Source: Caldilineaceae bacterium (GTDB lineage Bacteria; Chloroflexota; Anaerolineae; Caldilineales; Caldilineaceae). Taken from it: 64,000 nucleotides of DNA. The translations under genes were made by a program, and so were the position numbers. Each line of letters starts with the position of its first letter. Position 1 is the first letter of the stretch. The stretch spans positions 124,001 to 188,000 of the forward strand of contig JADLDO010000014.1 in NCBI GenBank assembly GCA_020846635.1. The letters run 5' to 3'. Below the pieces are notes generated by a model. The model was not told the DNA's origin. It ran no database searches and saw only the letters and a program-made list of their open reading frames with translations. Positions 9,231-17,399 of this stretch are shown piece after piece.

Positions 9231-10025
9231 ATGCTGCAAATCGAGGCTCTCCACCAACTCTTTTATGCCGGCGAAGTCAACCAGGTCCACGCGCTGCGCG
9301 GCATCGACCTGCTGATCCCAAGCGGTCAATTTGTCACCGTCATCGGCAGCAACGGGGCCGGTAAATCCACCCTCTTTAATGTCGCCGCTGGCCTTTTCCC
9401 CCCCACACAAGGGCGCATCCTCATTGATAACATCGACGTGACACGCTGGCCCGAACACCGGCGCGCCGCCTACATTGGCCGCGTCTTCCAAGACCCGCGC
9501 ATGGGCACAGCCGCCACCATGACCATCGCCCAAAACTTGACATTAGCACTCCTGCGCGGGGAAGCGCATCGCCTGACCATTGGCGTCAGCCACAAGCGCG
9601 AAGAATACTTTCGCGGCCTGCTCGCTCCGCTTGACCTGGGGTTGGAAAAGCGCCTCGATACCAAAGTCTCGCTGCTCAGCGGCGGCCAACGCCAGGCGTT
9701 GACGCTCCTCATGGCAACGATGACTCAGCCCAAGCTCTTGCTGCTGGACGAGCATACCGCCGCGCTCGACCCTGCCACCGCCGAGAAGATTCTCACGCTC
9801 ACCCAACAGATTGTCGCCGAACAGGAGCTGACGACCCTGATGATCACCCACAACATGCAGCAAGCGTTATCAACAGGGGATCGCACGCTGATGATGGACG
9901 GAGGTCAGATCGTCCTGGATATTGCCGCCGAAGAACGCCGCGCCATGACCGTAGCAGAGCTGATTGCCAAATTCACCCAAGTTCGCCAAGTTGCCCTGGC
10001 AGACGACAAACTGCTGCTTGCCTAG
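9231..10025 (+). CDS. ABC transporter ATP-binding protein, TrpZ-like
   Basis: A complete 264-residue importer ATPase: Walker A GSNGAGKST, Q-loop in RVFQDPRMG, signature LLSGGQRQ, Walker B LLLLDE with the catalytic Glu, D-loop ALDP and the switch His in MITHNMQQ. It would energise uptake by the permease encoded 58 bases upstream, using the binding protein encoded 31 bases downstream. The sequence is of the type that accompanies PF04392-family binding proteins, not the larger sugar ATPases. Confidence 0.9.
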   Translation: MLQIEALHQLFYAGEVNQVHALRGIDLLIPSGQFVTVIGSNGAGKSTLFNVAAGLFPPTQGRILIDNIDVTRWPEHRRAAYIGRVFQDPRMGTAATMTIAQNLTLALLRGEAHRLTIGVSHKREEYFRGLLAPLDLGLEKRLDTKVSLLSGGQRQALTLLMATMTQPKLLLLDEHTAALDPATAEKILTLTQQIVAEQELTTLMITHNMQQALSTGDRTLMMDGGQIVLDIAAEERRAMTVAELIAKFTQVRQVALADDKLLLA

Positions 10026-10056
10026 ACCACTTCGACAACAACCCAAAGGAGAACGT

Positions 10057-11181
10057 ATGCAATATCTGAGAAAGACCATTGTTCCTCTCTTCGTGCTCAT
10101 ACTCCTCGTGGTGGGCTGTGCCGCACCCGCAGCCACATCCCCCGAAGCGCCCGCTGCTGAGGCCACTGCCCCGGCAGGCGATGACGCTGCCACAGAAGCT
10201 GCGCCCGAAGCCACCGAAGCCCCTGTCGAGGAGGCCGCACCGGAGTCTGACGCCGGGACGGAAGCACAGGCAGATTTGCCCGTCGTGGGGCTCATGAAGC
10301 TGGTCAGCCATCCCGCGCTGGATGCTGAACAGGAGGGCGTTAAAGAAGCGCTCGCCGCCGCAGGCTATATCGACGGTGAAACGGTTCGGCTCATCGAAGC
10401 GAATGCCGAAGGCGACATCGCCACACTCACCACCATCGCCCAGCGCTTCGTCGATGAAGGTGTCGCCTTGATTGTTGCTACAAGCACGCCCGCCTTGCAA
10501 GCCGCCTTCAACGTGACGCAAGACCAACAGGGCCCGCCCATCGTCTTTAATGCCGTGACCAGTCCCTATGCCGCGGGGATTGCCGCTGCCGCAGATGATC
10601 ACCCGGCCTGGGTAATTGGCATCCAAGCATTGGCCCCTGTGGAAGACGCCCTTGCCCTGATCCCAGCGATCATACCCGGTGTAAAAACAGTCGGATATAT
10701 CTATAATCCCGCCGAGGCAAACTCTGTGGTCAACACAGAGATCGCCCAGCCGGAAGCGCTGAATCTGGGGCTAACCTTAGAAGTCACGACCATCAGCAAC
10801 AGCAGCGAGGTTCAAACCGCAGCCGAGGCATTGGTGGCGCGCGGAGTGGAAGCCTTCTTTGTCAGCACCGACAGCACCGTCGTCGCCGGCCTTGAGGCAT
10901 TGGTTAAGGTCGCCAACGACAACGACATCCCCCTCTTTGCCAACGACCCATCAAGCGCCGAACGGGGTGCAGCCGTGGCATTAGGCCTGGACTACCATCA
11001 GGATGGACTCGACACTGGCGCACTGGCTGTCGGCATCCTCAAGGGTGAGCTAGACATCGCCGCCACGCCCATCGAACGCCAGCGCAAGGGCAGCCTTGCT
11101 GTCAACCTCACTGCCGCGGGCGAACAAGGTCTGGAGATTCCCCAAGAATATCTTGACCAGGCAGACATCACCTTCGAGTAA
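10057..11181 (+). CDS. ABC substrate-binding lipoprotein, TrpX-like (PF04392 type)
   Basis: The 374-residue protein starts at 10057 behind AAGGAGAA and has a lipoprotein signal peptide with lipobox LVVGC, the modified Cys being residue 21. An Ala/Pro/Glu-rich low-complexity linker (about 25-70) tethers the domain to the membrane. The rest is the two-lobed periplasmic-binding fold of the ABC_sub_bind family: VGLMKLVSHPALDAEQEGVK starts the first lobe, and KTVGYIYNPAEANS and FFVSTDSTVVAG are typical family strands. It delivers an amino acid or related small solute to the permease encoded at 8042. It is the last gene of the operon and is followed by a strong terminator. Confidence 0.88.
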   Translation: MQYLRKTIVPLFVLILLVVGCAAPAATSPEAPAAEATAPAGDDAATEAAPEATEAPVEEAAPESDAGTEAQADLPVVGLMKLVSHPALDAEQEGVKEALAAAGYIDGETVRLIEANAEGDIATLTTIAQRFVDEGVALIVATSTPALQAAFNVTQDQQGPPIVFNAVTSPYAAGIAAAADDHPAWVIGIQALAPVEDALALIPAIIPGVKTVGYIYNPAEANSVVNTEIAQPEALNLGLTLEVTTISNSSEVQTAAEALVARGVEAFFVSTDSTVVAGLEALVKVANDNDIPLFANDPSSAERGAAVALGLDYHQDGLDTGALAVGILKGELDIAATPIERQRKGSLAVNLTAAGEQGLEIPQEYLDQADITFE

Positions 11182-11201
11182 CAAGGCTATCCACTGAATC
11201 A

Positions 11202-11255
11202 AAACAAGAATCCTCGGAGCCTCTTTGATTACAGAGACTCCGAGGATTCTTGTTT
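11202..11255. terminator. Strong bidirectional hairpin terminator
   Basis: An 18-base perfect stem (11202-11219 with 11238-11255) flanks an 18-base loop. The plus strand ends in TTGTTT and the minus strand in TTGTTTTG, so it can end both the ABC operon and the convergent thioredoxin gene. Confidence 0.7.
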
Positions 11256-11290
11256 CGCAACTTATGTATAATCGGCTAGAGAATGTGCGC

Positions 11291-12259
11291 CTATGCGAGT
11301 TGCTTCGAAGGGACAGCCAGGCGTGTGCGTATGGCATCAATGATCGCATGGCTCTCTGGGAAGCCACCATCGCGCGACATCGAATGTACCAAGTCGCCAT
11401 CGACGGCAACATCGAACATGCCATCACTCCACGGGATCAGTTCGATCGATGAGAGATTGGCACGCAACTCACCCATCAGCGCCGAAGCCAGCTCAAGCGT
11501 CTGGGGCTCATAGCCACAGTCAGCACAGTAGGTAATGCTGACCTTCACAGACCCATCAATTGCTTCTTGGGAAGGGCGCTGCCATGCAGGCTTTGGCCCG
11601 TTACCGGCCCCTGAAACAGGCACAGAAGCGGAGGAGGAAACAGGAAGGGTCGCAGGTGCAGGTGTACCACTCACCACGTTCCGCACCGAACGCACCACTT
11701 CCTTCACCGCAAGCGGGCGATTCTTGGCGCTAAAGGCCGCATAGGCTTGTGAGAGCCGCTGCCGCGCATCCTCCGGCAGTTCGCTGGGCGAAAGTGTCTG
11801 CGGGTAGGCCGAAATGACCGGGTCGTTTGCATAAAGGTCATTCCGCATTTCCTGCATCAGTTGCGTCATGCGCGCCGGTCGCTCGATAAAGTATCCCAGT
11901 TCGTTAAAGTCAGCATCAAAAAAGACAAAGACAGGAATCGAGCGAAACTGCCCGTCCTTCAGATACTGGTCCATGATGTCAAGATTTTGGTCACGTAGGA
12001 AAACACGTAGATTAAGTTTCCCACTTGCCTCAGCCAAACGCCCCAACACCGGAAGATTGTTGATGACATCACCACACCAATCTTCAGCCAACACCAGGAC
12101 ATTCAAAGGCTCAGGCAACGCCTGAAAAAACGCAACATCGTCAGCATCAAGTTCAAGCGTCCGTTCGTTCTCCTCAAAACGTTCTTGATTCTTGGTCATC
12201 TGTGCCTTGTAAGCCTGATAGCTTAACCCCTGTTCAAATCGTTCTCTACTAACAGCCAA
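11291..12259 (-). CDS. Thioredoxin-like protein fused to an Rdx (SelW/SelT-like) domain
   Basis: The 322-residue protein has two redox folds. The first (about 10-150) is the bacterial Thioredoxin_9 type: ...LAEDWCGDVINN with Cys61-62 region (one Cys only, WCGD at 61-64), then LRDQNLDIMDQYL and the cis-proline segment RSIPVFVFF. The second (about 238-315) looks like the Rdx family related to selenoproteins W, T and H, with the CxxC motif CADC at 245-248 directly after a first beta strand and the later DVAVDGDLVHS strand pair. A flexible Ala/Ser/Pro/Val linker joins them. No signal peptide is visible, so it should be cytoplasmic. The joint presence suggests intramolecular electron transfer, which is inference. 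Confidence 0.75.
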   Translation of the reverse strand: MAVSRERFEQGLSYQAYKAQMTKNQERFEENERTLELDADDVAFFQALPEPLNVLVLAEDWCGDVINNLPVLGRLAEASGKLNLRVFLRDQNLDIMDQYLKDGQFRSIPVFVFFDADFNELGYFIERPARMTQLMQEMRNDLYANDPVISAYPQTLSPSELPEDARQRLSQAYAAFSAKNRPLAVKEVVRSVRNVVSGTPAPATLPVSSSASVPVSGAGNGPKPAWQRPSQEAIDGSVKVSITYCADCGYEPQTLELASALMGELRANLSSIELIPWSDGMFDVAVDGDLVHSMSRDGGFPESHAIIDAIRTRLAVPSKQLA

Positions 12260-12329
12260 AACTCGTCCCCCTATTCATTGTATGTCAAGAAATTTGCTAA
12301 ACTTCGCTACAATCCCAACTACTTCTATA

Positions 12330-13079
12330 TTATGCCTCTACAGCGTCCGTATCGCGCACAACAGCACTGTCCGTCACGGGCACGTCACAATGATCCCCTT
12401 CACAGAGACCCATGCCCTCGCCTTGTCCAAGCGTAATCAGTGGATGCGATGCGGCCCACGCCTTCTCCAGCGCATCGAGAAACGTATCCGCCGGCTGGGC
12501 ACCAGAAATGCCATAGGTTTCATCAATCGCCACGAAGGGCACGCCGCGAATGCCGAATGTACGAGCGCGCTGAATATCCGCGCGCACCTCGTCCGCATAA
12601 GCATCGCTCGCCAGCATTGCCCGCACAGCGTCCACCTCAAGCCCGAGTTCGCCGCCAAGTTTCACCAGCGTTTCGGGATCGCCAATCGCAAGCCCCTCGT
12701 TGAAATAGGCATGCAGCAGGCGCTCTTTGGCAGCACCCTGCACGTTGTGTGCCGCGGCCATGTGAATAAGACGGTGGGCATCAAATGTATTGCCCGGTTT
12801 GGCCTGGTCCAACTTGTACTCCAACCCTTCCTCGGCAGCAAGTTCGGTTAGTTGTACATGCATAGCCACGGCTTGGGCTGGACTAACGCCCAGTTTCTTC
12901 TCAATCATGCTGTTCAACGTTCCGGCTACCTGGCGTGGAGAATTGGGGTCAAGTTCAAAACTCCGCCAAACAATCTCAACCTGGTCGCGATGCTTAAAAC
13001 GCGCCAATGCCGACTCGAAACGCCTCTTACCAATATAACACCACGGGCAGACAATGTCTGACCAAATTTCGACTTTCAT
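12330..13079 (-). CDS. DsbA family oxidoreductase, FrnE-like
   Basis: The 249-residue protein begins with the thioredoxin strand VEIWSDIVCPWCYIGKRRFE; the active-site pair is Cys11 and Cys14 (CPWC). The helical insertion and the late strand with RGVPFVAIDE, which holds the cis-proline, complete the fold. There is no signal peptide, as in FrnE proteins, which act in the cytoplasm in disulfide handling and oxidative stress. It is divergent from a TetR regulator gene across a 196-base gap with an inverted repeat, which suggests that it is a target of that regulator. 2-hydroxychromene-2-carboxylate isomerase is a less likely alternative because of the CPWC motif. Confidence 0.88.
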   Translation of the reverse strand: MKVEIWSDIVCPWCYIGKRRFESALARFKHRDQVEIVWRSFELDPNSPRQVAGTLNSMIEKKLGVSPAQAVAMHVQLTELAAEEGLEYKLDQAKPGNTFDAHRLIHMAAAHNVQGAAKERLLHAYFNEGLAIGDPETLVKLGGELGLEVDAVRAMLASDAYADEVRADIQRARTFGIRGVPFVAIDETYGISGAQPADTFLDALEKAWAASHPLITLGQGEGMGLCEGDHCDVPVTDSAVVRDTDAVEA

Positions 13080-13233
13080 TCAATTCCACTCCACATTCAT
13101 TATTTTGGGTTATCGTTGTCCAGATCGAATCTGCACAACATCAGAAAATTAGAACGTTTTACGCAAACGGCAAAACAAAGTATGCTCGTCTCGCTCTATA
13201 CTGCTTATCTTACGACAGATTATACCCAATCTC

Positions 13234-13254
13234 TGTTGTCTATACAACAATTGT
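13234..13254. promoter_or_regulatory. Candidate operator between the DsbA-like and TetR genes
   Basis: TGTTGT and ACAACA are perfect complements four bases apart (13234-13249) and overlap the palindrome ACAATTGT (13247-13254). The site is 22 bases before the TetR start, where autorepression is expected. Family operators vary, so this is a proposal. Confidence 0.4.
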
Positions 13255-13275
13255 CGTTTATGGTAGAATAGACGC

Positions 13276-14007
13276 ATGCACACAAAAAGCGCTGATAAAG
13301 GGACAACAAGAGCTTTAGCCAATGACCTATTATCAAGAGAAGGATTATCAAGAGAGGGAGGTAAGAGCGAAGTGATTTTGCCCCAAGTAGATTCAGAGGA
13401 AAGGGCAGAGAATCGAATTGATCCGCGGGTCAAACGCACTCGCAAGCTACTGCTGGATGCATTCCTCGTGCTGCTGGCAGAAAAACGCTATGAAGAGATC
13501 ACCATTCAAGATATCGCCACGCGCGCGACAGTCAACCGAGCGACCTTCTATGCACACTACGTTGATAAATGCGCCCTGGTCGATGACTTCATCCGTGAAA
13601 CCTTTGCACAGACCTTGTGTCGTCACCAATCCACCTCAACAGACACAATAGACAGCACGCGTGAATATCTGCACAGTCTCTTTTTGGCAGTGACGGACCA
13701 CTGGACGAGGACCAACGCCGAATGTCCGCAGGACTATCAGATGTTTGAATCGCTTGCTGAAGCCCAGATCAAGATGCAACTGCGCGACAATGTCCACGCG
13801 TGGCTACGCGCGCACACGCGTTATGGCACGCAAGATCACCAGCGTCTGGAGCTAGCCGCGACAATTGTCAGTTGCTCTGTTTATGGGGCTGGCAAACATT
13901 GGATCCAAAGCGCAGGCAAGCAACCGCTTGAGGTGTTCGCAAACGAGGCACTCCCATTCATCGCTGCCACCATTGCGGCACTGGATACGCAAACAGCCGT
14001 TTCCTGA
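13276..14007 (+). CDS. TetR/AcrR family transcriptional regulator
   Basis: The 243-residue protein has a TetR DNA-binding domain at about 55-105: RTRKLLLDAFLVLLAEKRYE, then ITIQDIATRATVNRATFYAHY, the recognition helix-turn-helix ending in the family's FY.HY. The ligand domain is all-helical and has no recognisable specificity. A charged N-terminal extension of about 50 residues precedes the domain, longer than usual; a later GTG at 13369 or ATT-type start cannot be excluded, so the N-terminus is uncertain. It is divergent from the FrnE-like gene and probably controls it and itself. Confidence 0.85.
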   Translation: MHTKSADKGTTRALANDLLSREGLSREGGKSEVILPQVDSEERAENRIDPRVKRTRKLLLDAFLVLLAEKRYEEITIQDIATRATVNRATFYAHYVDKCALVDDFIRETFAQTLCRHQSTSTDTIDSTREYLHSLFLAVTDHWTRTNAECPQDYQMFESLAEAQIKMQLRDNVHAWLRAHTRYGTQDHQRLELAATIVSCSVYGAGKHWIQSAGKQPLEVFANEALPFIAATIAALDTQTAVS

Positions 14008-14011
14008 CTGG

Positions 14012-15118
14012 TTAATAGCCACGCCACCAATCCTTGCGCGAGCGTGGGTCAGTAAAAGTTCCTCTGTCACGCACGCCAACCAGCACTTGATGATACGCCG
14101 CGGTACCCACAGCCTCACCATTACGAAGTCCGGGCAGGTTGCCCCGCCCCCCCGCATTGTTCGCCTGATAGAGCGCCAGCAAGTTCGGATCGACGCAGAA
14201 CTCCTCCAGGTGAACCGCATAGCCATTGGCAACGCTGTCTTCGCGCGTATAGACCAGGGTCAAACGCGCGGGGTCAGCATACAACACCAACGCCACATAG
14301 CCCCCACCATAGATCTCTGCGCCCCGGTTGGGTACATGAATGACCTCACCAGGAGTGCTTTGCAGGGCCACCAGCGACACCTCCACATTCCCCAATTCTT
14401 CCCCGCGACAGCCCCCGCCACCACACGCCCAATTCCAGTCACGCGCGCGGTAGGCGCGGCCAAAGCCCGGCAAATAGCCCAATACACCCGCCAACTGCGG
14501 TGCATCGCCATCCGTTGGGCCATTGATGTCTACCAACGCCAACGCCGCCTCAGTAGGCACATAGCCGCGCAGCGCCAAGTTCAAATCACCGTGGAGAGAG
14601 TCGGGGTATTCCGCGTGGCCGCCAGCCACCGGGATGGCCGTGTACTGGTTGCTGGAAACGGCAGGACAGCTACCGTCGCTGCTGACCGCTTCAGCCGCAG
14701 CCACTTCTACAAGCGGTGCTGCCTCGACCTCGGAGAATGTCTGCAAATCAGCAGATGGAACCACCGCGGACAGCGCCACAGCTTCTGCCGCCGGAACAGC
14801 AGCAACCGGCGTCGGCGTGGAAGTAGGAGTGAGCGTAGGCGATGGCGCAACGGGCGTTGGCGTTACCTCTACCAAGCGCACAATCTCGACCATTCGTGTC
14901 ACCTCAACCACGCGCGTCACTTCGATAACCTGAGGCGAAGGGGATGGCATCGCAAAAACCGTGGCGCGCACTGCCAACTGAATCAGATTGGGATCGGGCT
15001 GACCCTCACGCTGGAACGTATAAAGGGCAAGTACCACCAGCCCTGCGGTCAGAATGAACACCAAGCGTTGCATATCGCGCATAGCATACGCCGCCGCTGC
15101 CGATCCCGCAAACGCCAC
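14012..15118 (-). CDS. Membrane-anchored protein with VEVTR-repeat linker, function unknown
   Basis: I do not recognise the function. The protein (368 residues from a GTG at 15118; ATG codons at 15082 and 15073 are alternatives) has one N-terminal membrane segment, LVFILTAGLVVLALYTF, then a linker in which the motif VVEVTR is repeated about four times, followed by Thr/Pro-rich sequence. The outer part (about 160-368) is Gly- and aromatic-rich with an ACGGGGCRGEE stretch, a possible extracellular domain with two nearby cysteines, and ends in KDWWRGY. VEVTR linkers are a habit of Chloroflexota secreted proteins. It is convergent with the TetR gene and ends only five bases from it. Confidence 0.65.
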   Translation of the reverse strand: MAFAGSAAAAYAMRDMQRLVFILTAGLVVLALYTFQREGQPDPNLIQLAVRATVFAMPSPSPQVIEVTRVVEVTRMVEIVRLVEVTPTPVAPSPTLTPTSTPTPVAAVPAAEAVALSAVVPSADLQTFSEVEAAPLVEVAAAEAVSSDGSCPAVSSNQYTAIPVAGGHAEYPDSLHGDLNLALRGYVPTEAALALVDINGPTDGDAPQLAGVLGYLPGFGRAYRARDWNWACGGGGCRGEELGNVEVSLVALQSTPGEVIHVPNRGAEIYGGGYVALVLYADPARLTLVYTREDSVANGYAVHLEEFCVDPNLLALYQANNAGGRGNLPGLRNGEAVGTAAYHQVLVGVRDRGTFTDPRSRKDWWRGY

Positions 15119-15191
15119 CTACCCTAACATCATTCCATCCACCCCAACGACACATAAATCGACACACAAAAAGATCAAACTGCCCCAAAGT

Positions 15192-15220
15192 TTGACAAAA
15201 AGCGCCCCATCGCCTAAACT
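15192..15220 (+). promoter_or_regulatory. Strong sigma-70 promoter for tRNA-Lys
   Basis: A perfect TTGACA (15192-15197) and TAAACT (15215-15220) lie exactly 17 bases apart, ending 17 bases before the tRNA. This is the best-matching promoter in the window. Confidence 0.75.
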
Positions 15221-15237
15221 ATTGAAACAATTCGCAT

Positions 15238-15310
<73 letters not shown>

Positions 15311-15351
15311 CCTACCTACTCTATGTAGTGTCCAAAACATTTGTACTTTGT

Positions 15352-15390
15352 GGTTCCAGTCGCCTTTTTTCACCGAGGGCGACTGGAACC
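15352..15390. terminator. Hairpin terminator between tRNA-Lys and the ABC exporter
   Basis: GGTTCCAGTCGCC (15352-15364) pairs perfectly with GGCGACTGGAACC (15378-15390) over a 13-base loop containing a T-run. It can serve the tRNA transcript and the convergent exporter operon. Confidence 0.6.
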
Positions 15391-15524
15391 ATGTCTTTCA
15401 CCCTGCTGAAGCCACAAACCGGTTTTGCGCTGGAAGTCTCCTTGCTGGATGCCCAAGTGCGCGCTCTTTCGCCACGTATCTGCCACCTCAACTGAACCAA
15501 ATCCGCCCATTGACGTTTGTCTGC

Positions 15525-17399
15525 TTATGCTGCTTGCCCGGCATGGAACATTTGCGAATACAACCCCTCTTCACCTAATAGCTCTTCATGCGTCCCACTT
15601 TCGACGATTGAGCCCTTGTCCATGACGAGAATACGGTCAGCATCCCGTATCGTTGACAGGCGATGCGCGATGATAAAGCTCGTACGGTTCGTCGTGAGCA
15701 CTTTCATTCCGTGTTGAATGAGCAGTTCAGTACGTGTATCAACAGATGAGGTCGCCTCATCGAGAATGATAATCGGTGCATGTTTGATGATTGCGCGGGC
15801 AATCGTGAGCAACTGTCGCTGGCCCTGCGAAATGTTCATTGCGCCTTCAGACAACAGGGTCTCGTAACCGTTGGGCAGACGTTTGATGAAGCTGTCGGCG
15901 CGGGCCATTTCCGCAGCATTCTCAATCTCCGCATGAGAAACATCGGCGAGCGTTTGACCAGACTCTAAATGTGCGCCGTACGCGATATTGTCTCGAATCG
16001 AGCCTTCAAACAGCCAGGTATCCTGCAGCACCATGGCGAAAGCCTTGCGCAGTTCTGAAGTCGCGTATGACTTTGTATCGGTGCCATCCAGGAGGATTTT
16101 GCCGTCCTGGATTTCGTAAAAGCGCATCAGAAGATTGACTAACGTTGTTTTGCCGGCGCCGGTCTGACCGACAATCGCAATCTGCTGGCCCTGCTTGATG
16201 TCGAGAGATATGTTCACAAAGAGCGGACGCTCAGGCACATACGCGAAATCAACATCTTCAAAGGCGATGTCGCCTTGTACAGTTGTAGGCTCGAGAGGAG
16301 CAGTGCCAAACTCGACAATCTCTGATTCATCAAGGAAATTATAAATGCGTTCTGCCGATGCCAGAGCGCTCATGATCGTGTTCATGATGCCAAGCACCTG
16401 CTGGAAGGGTGATGTGAACATTTTTGTGTAGCTGACGAAGGCCTGGAATTCACCAATCTGAATTACGCCATTGATCACATACCAGCCGCCCAGGATGCTC
16501 ACAAGAACATAGTCGATATTGAGCATCAGATCGCCTGCTGGGCGTGCCATGAACGACACATAACTCGACTTCCATTCGGTCTCATAAAGCTGGTCGTTCA
16601 AATCCTTGATCTGCCCCTTAAGCGCGTCCTGCAAATGGTAGGTGCGCACAACATCTTTCCCCTGGAATGCCTCTTCGATCTGGCCGTTCAATTCGCCGGT
16701 GGTCGAGGCATTTTTGCGAAAAATCGGTTTGGAGCGGTCGACCAGCGCTTTCACAACCCACGAGCTGATTGGCACGATAACAACGGCGACGAGCGTGAGC
16801 AGGGGATGGATCGTCAGCATCATGATAAAAACACCCACCATCATGACGACCGCGGTAATGGATGAGGTCAGGCCGGATTGGAGCGTGTTCGACACATTGT
16901 CGAGATCATTTGACAACAAGCTTGAAACATTTCCAGCCGAACTTGTGTCGAAATAATTCAGAGGAACACGGTTCAATTTCACATCGATCTGTTGGCGCAA
17001 GGATGCGACAACCTTCTGCGTCAGCCGAACCATCGAAGTAGTGGCGGCATAGGTGGCTGCGAAGTTCACCATATAGAGAACCGCTAGGATGATCATCGTG
17101 CGTAGGATGCTCTCCCATGGGACAGGTACTCGATCCGTGATTGTGCGCGTGATCGTCGTAATCATGCTGCCAACCAGCCGCGGGGCAATCACCTGAGAGA
17201 TCGTGCCAATCAAAGTCAAAATGATGGCGACAATGAATACGACTCTGAACGGTCTGATCGTGGACAGGAGCCTGGAAAGCGTCTCTTTACTATCCGCCGC
17301 CTTTTCGTCCGTAAGGAGTCCCTGTATACGGCCTGCGCCACCCACGCCTTTCTCGACAGATGGCAGTGCATCACCCTGTCTCTTTTCCGGGTTAGCCAT
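15525..17399 (-). CDS. Heterodimeric ABC exporter subunit with catalytic Glu (LmrD/BmrD/TM288-like)
   Basis: This 624-residue half-transporter has an N-terminal six-helix exporter domain (about 50-350) and an ATPase domain with Walker A GQTGAGKTT at 411-419, Q-loop Gln459, signature ISQGQ at 523-527, Walker B ending in Asp547, catalytic Glu548 and an intact switch His in IIAHRLSTI. The altered signature beside an intact Glu is the known pattern of one half of heterodimeric exporters. Its start ATG shares one base with the stop of the partner gene, so the two are translated together in similar amounts. Substrates of this class are lipids, drugs or peptides; none can be named here. Confidence 0.92.
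   Translation of the reverse strand: MANPEKRQGDALPSVEKGVGGAGRIQGLLTDEKAADSKETLSRLLSTIRPFRVVFIVAIILTLIGTISQVIAPRLVGSMITTITRTITDRVPVPWESILRTMIILAVLYMVNFAATYAATTSMVRLTQKVVASLRQQIDVKLNRVPLNYFDTSSAGNVSSLLSNDLDNVSNTLQSGLTSSITAVVMMVGVFIMMLTIHPLLTLVAVVIVPISSWVVKALVDRSKPIFRKNASTTGELNGQIEEAFQGKDVVRTYHLQDALKGQIKDLNDQLYETEWKSSYVSFMARPAGDLMLNIDYVLVSILGGWYVINGVIQIGEFQAFVSYTKMFTSPFQQVLGIMNTIMSALASAERIYNFLDESEIVEFGTAPLEPTTVQGDIAFEDVDFAYVPERPLFVNISLDIKQGQQIAIVGQTGAGKTTLVNLLMRFYEIQDGKILLDGTDTKSYATSELRKAFAMVLQDTWLFEGSIRDNIAYGAHLESGQTLADVSHAEIENAAEMARADSFIKRLPNGYETLLSEGAMNISQGQRQLLTIARAIIKHAPIIILDEATSSVDTRTELLIQHGMKVLTTNRTSFIIAHRLSTIRDADRILVMDKGSIVESGTHEELLGEEGLYSQMFHAGQAA

Noticed and set aside
13865..15127. 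A 420-codon plus-strand open frame
   Set aside because: It lies opposite the VEVTR-linker protein and overlaps the TetR gene; composition is Arg/His-rich and no motif is seen.
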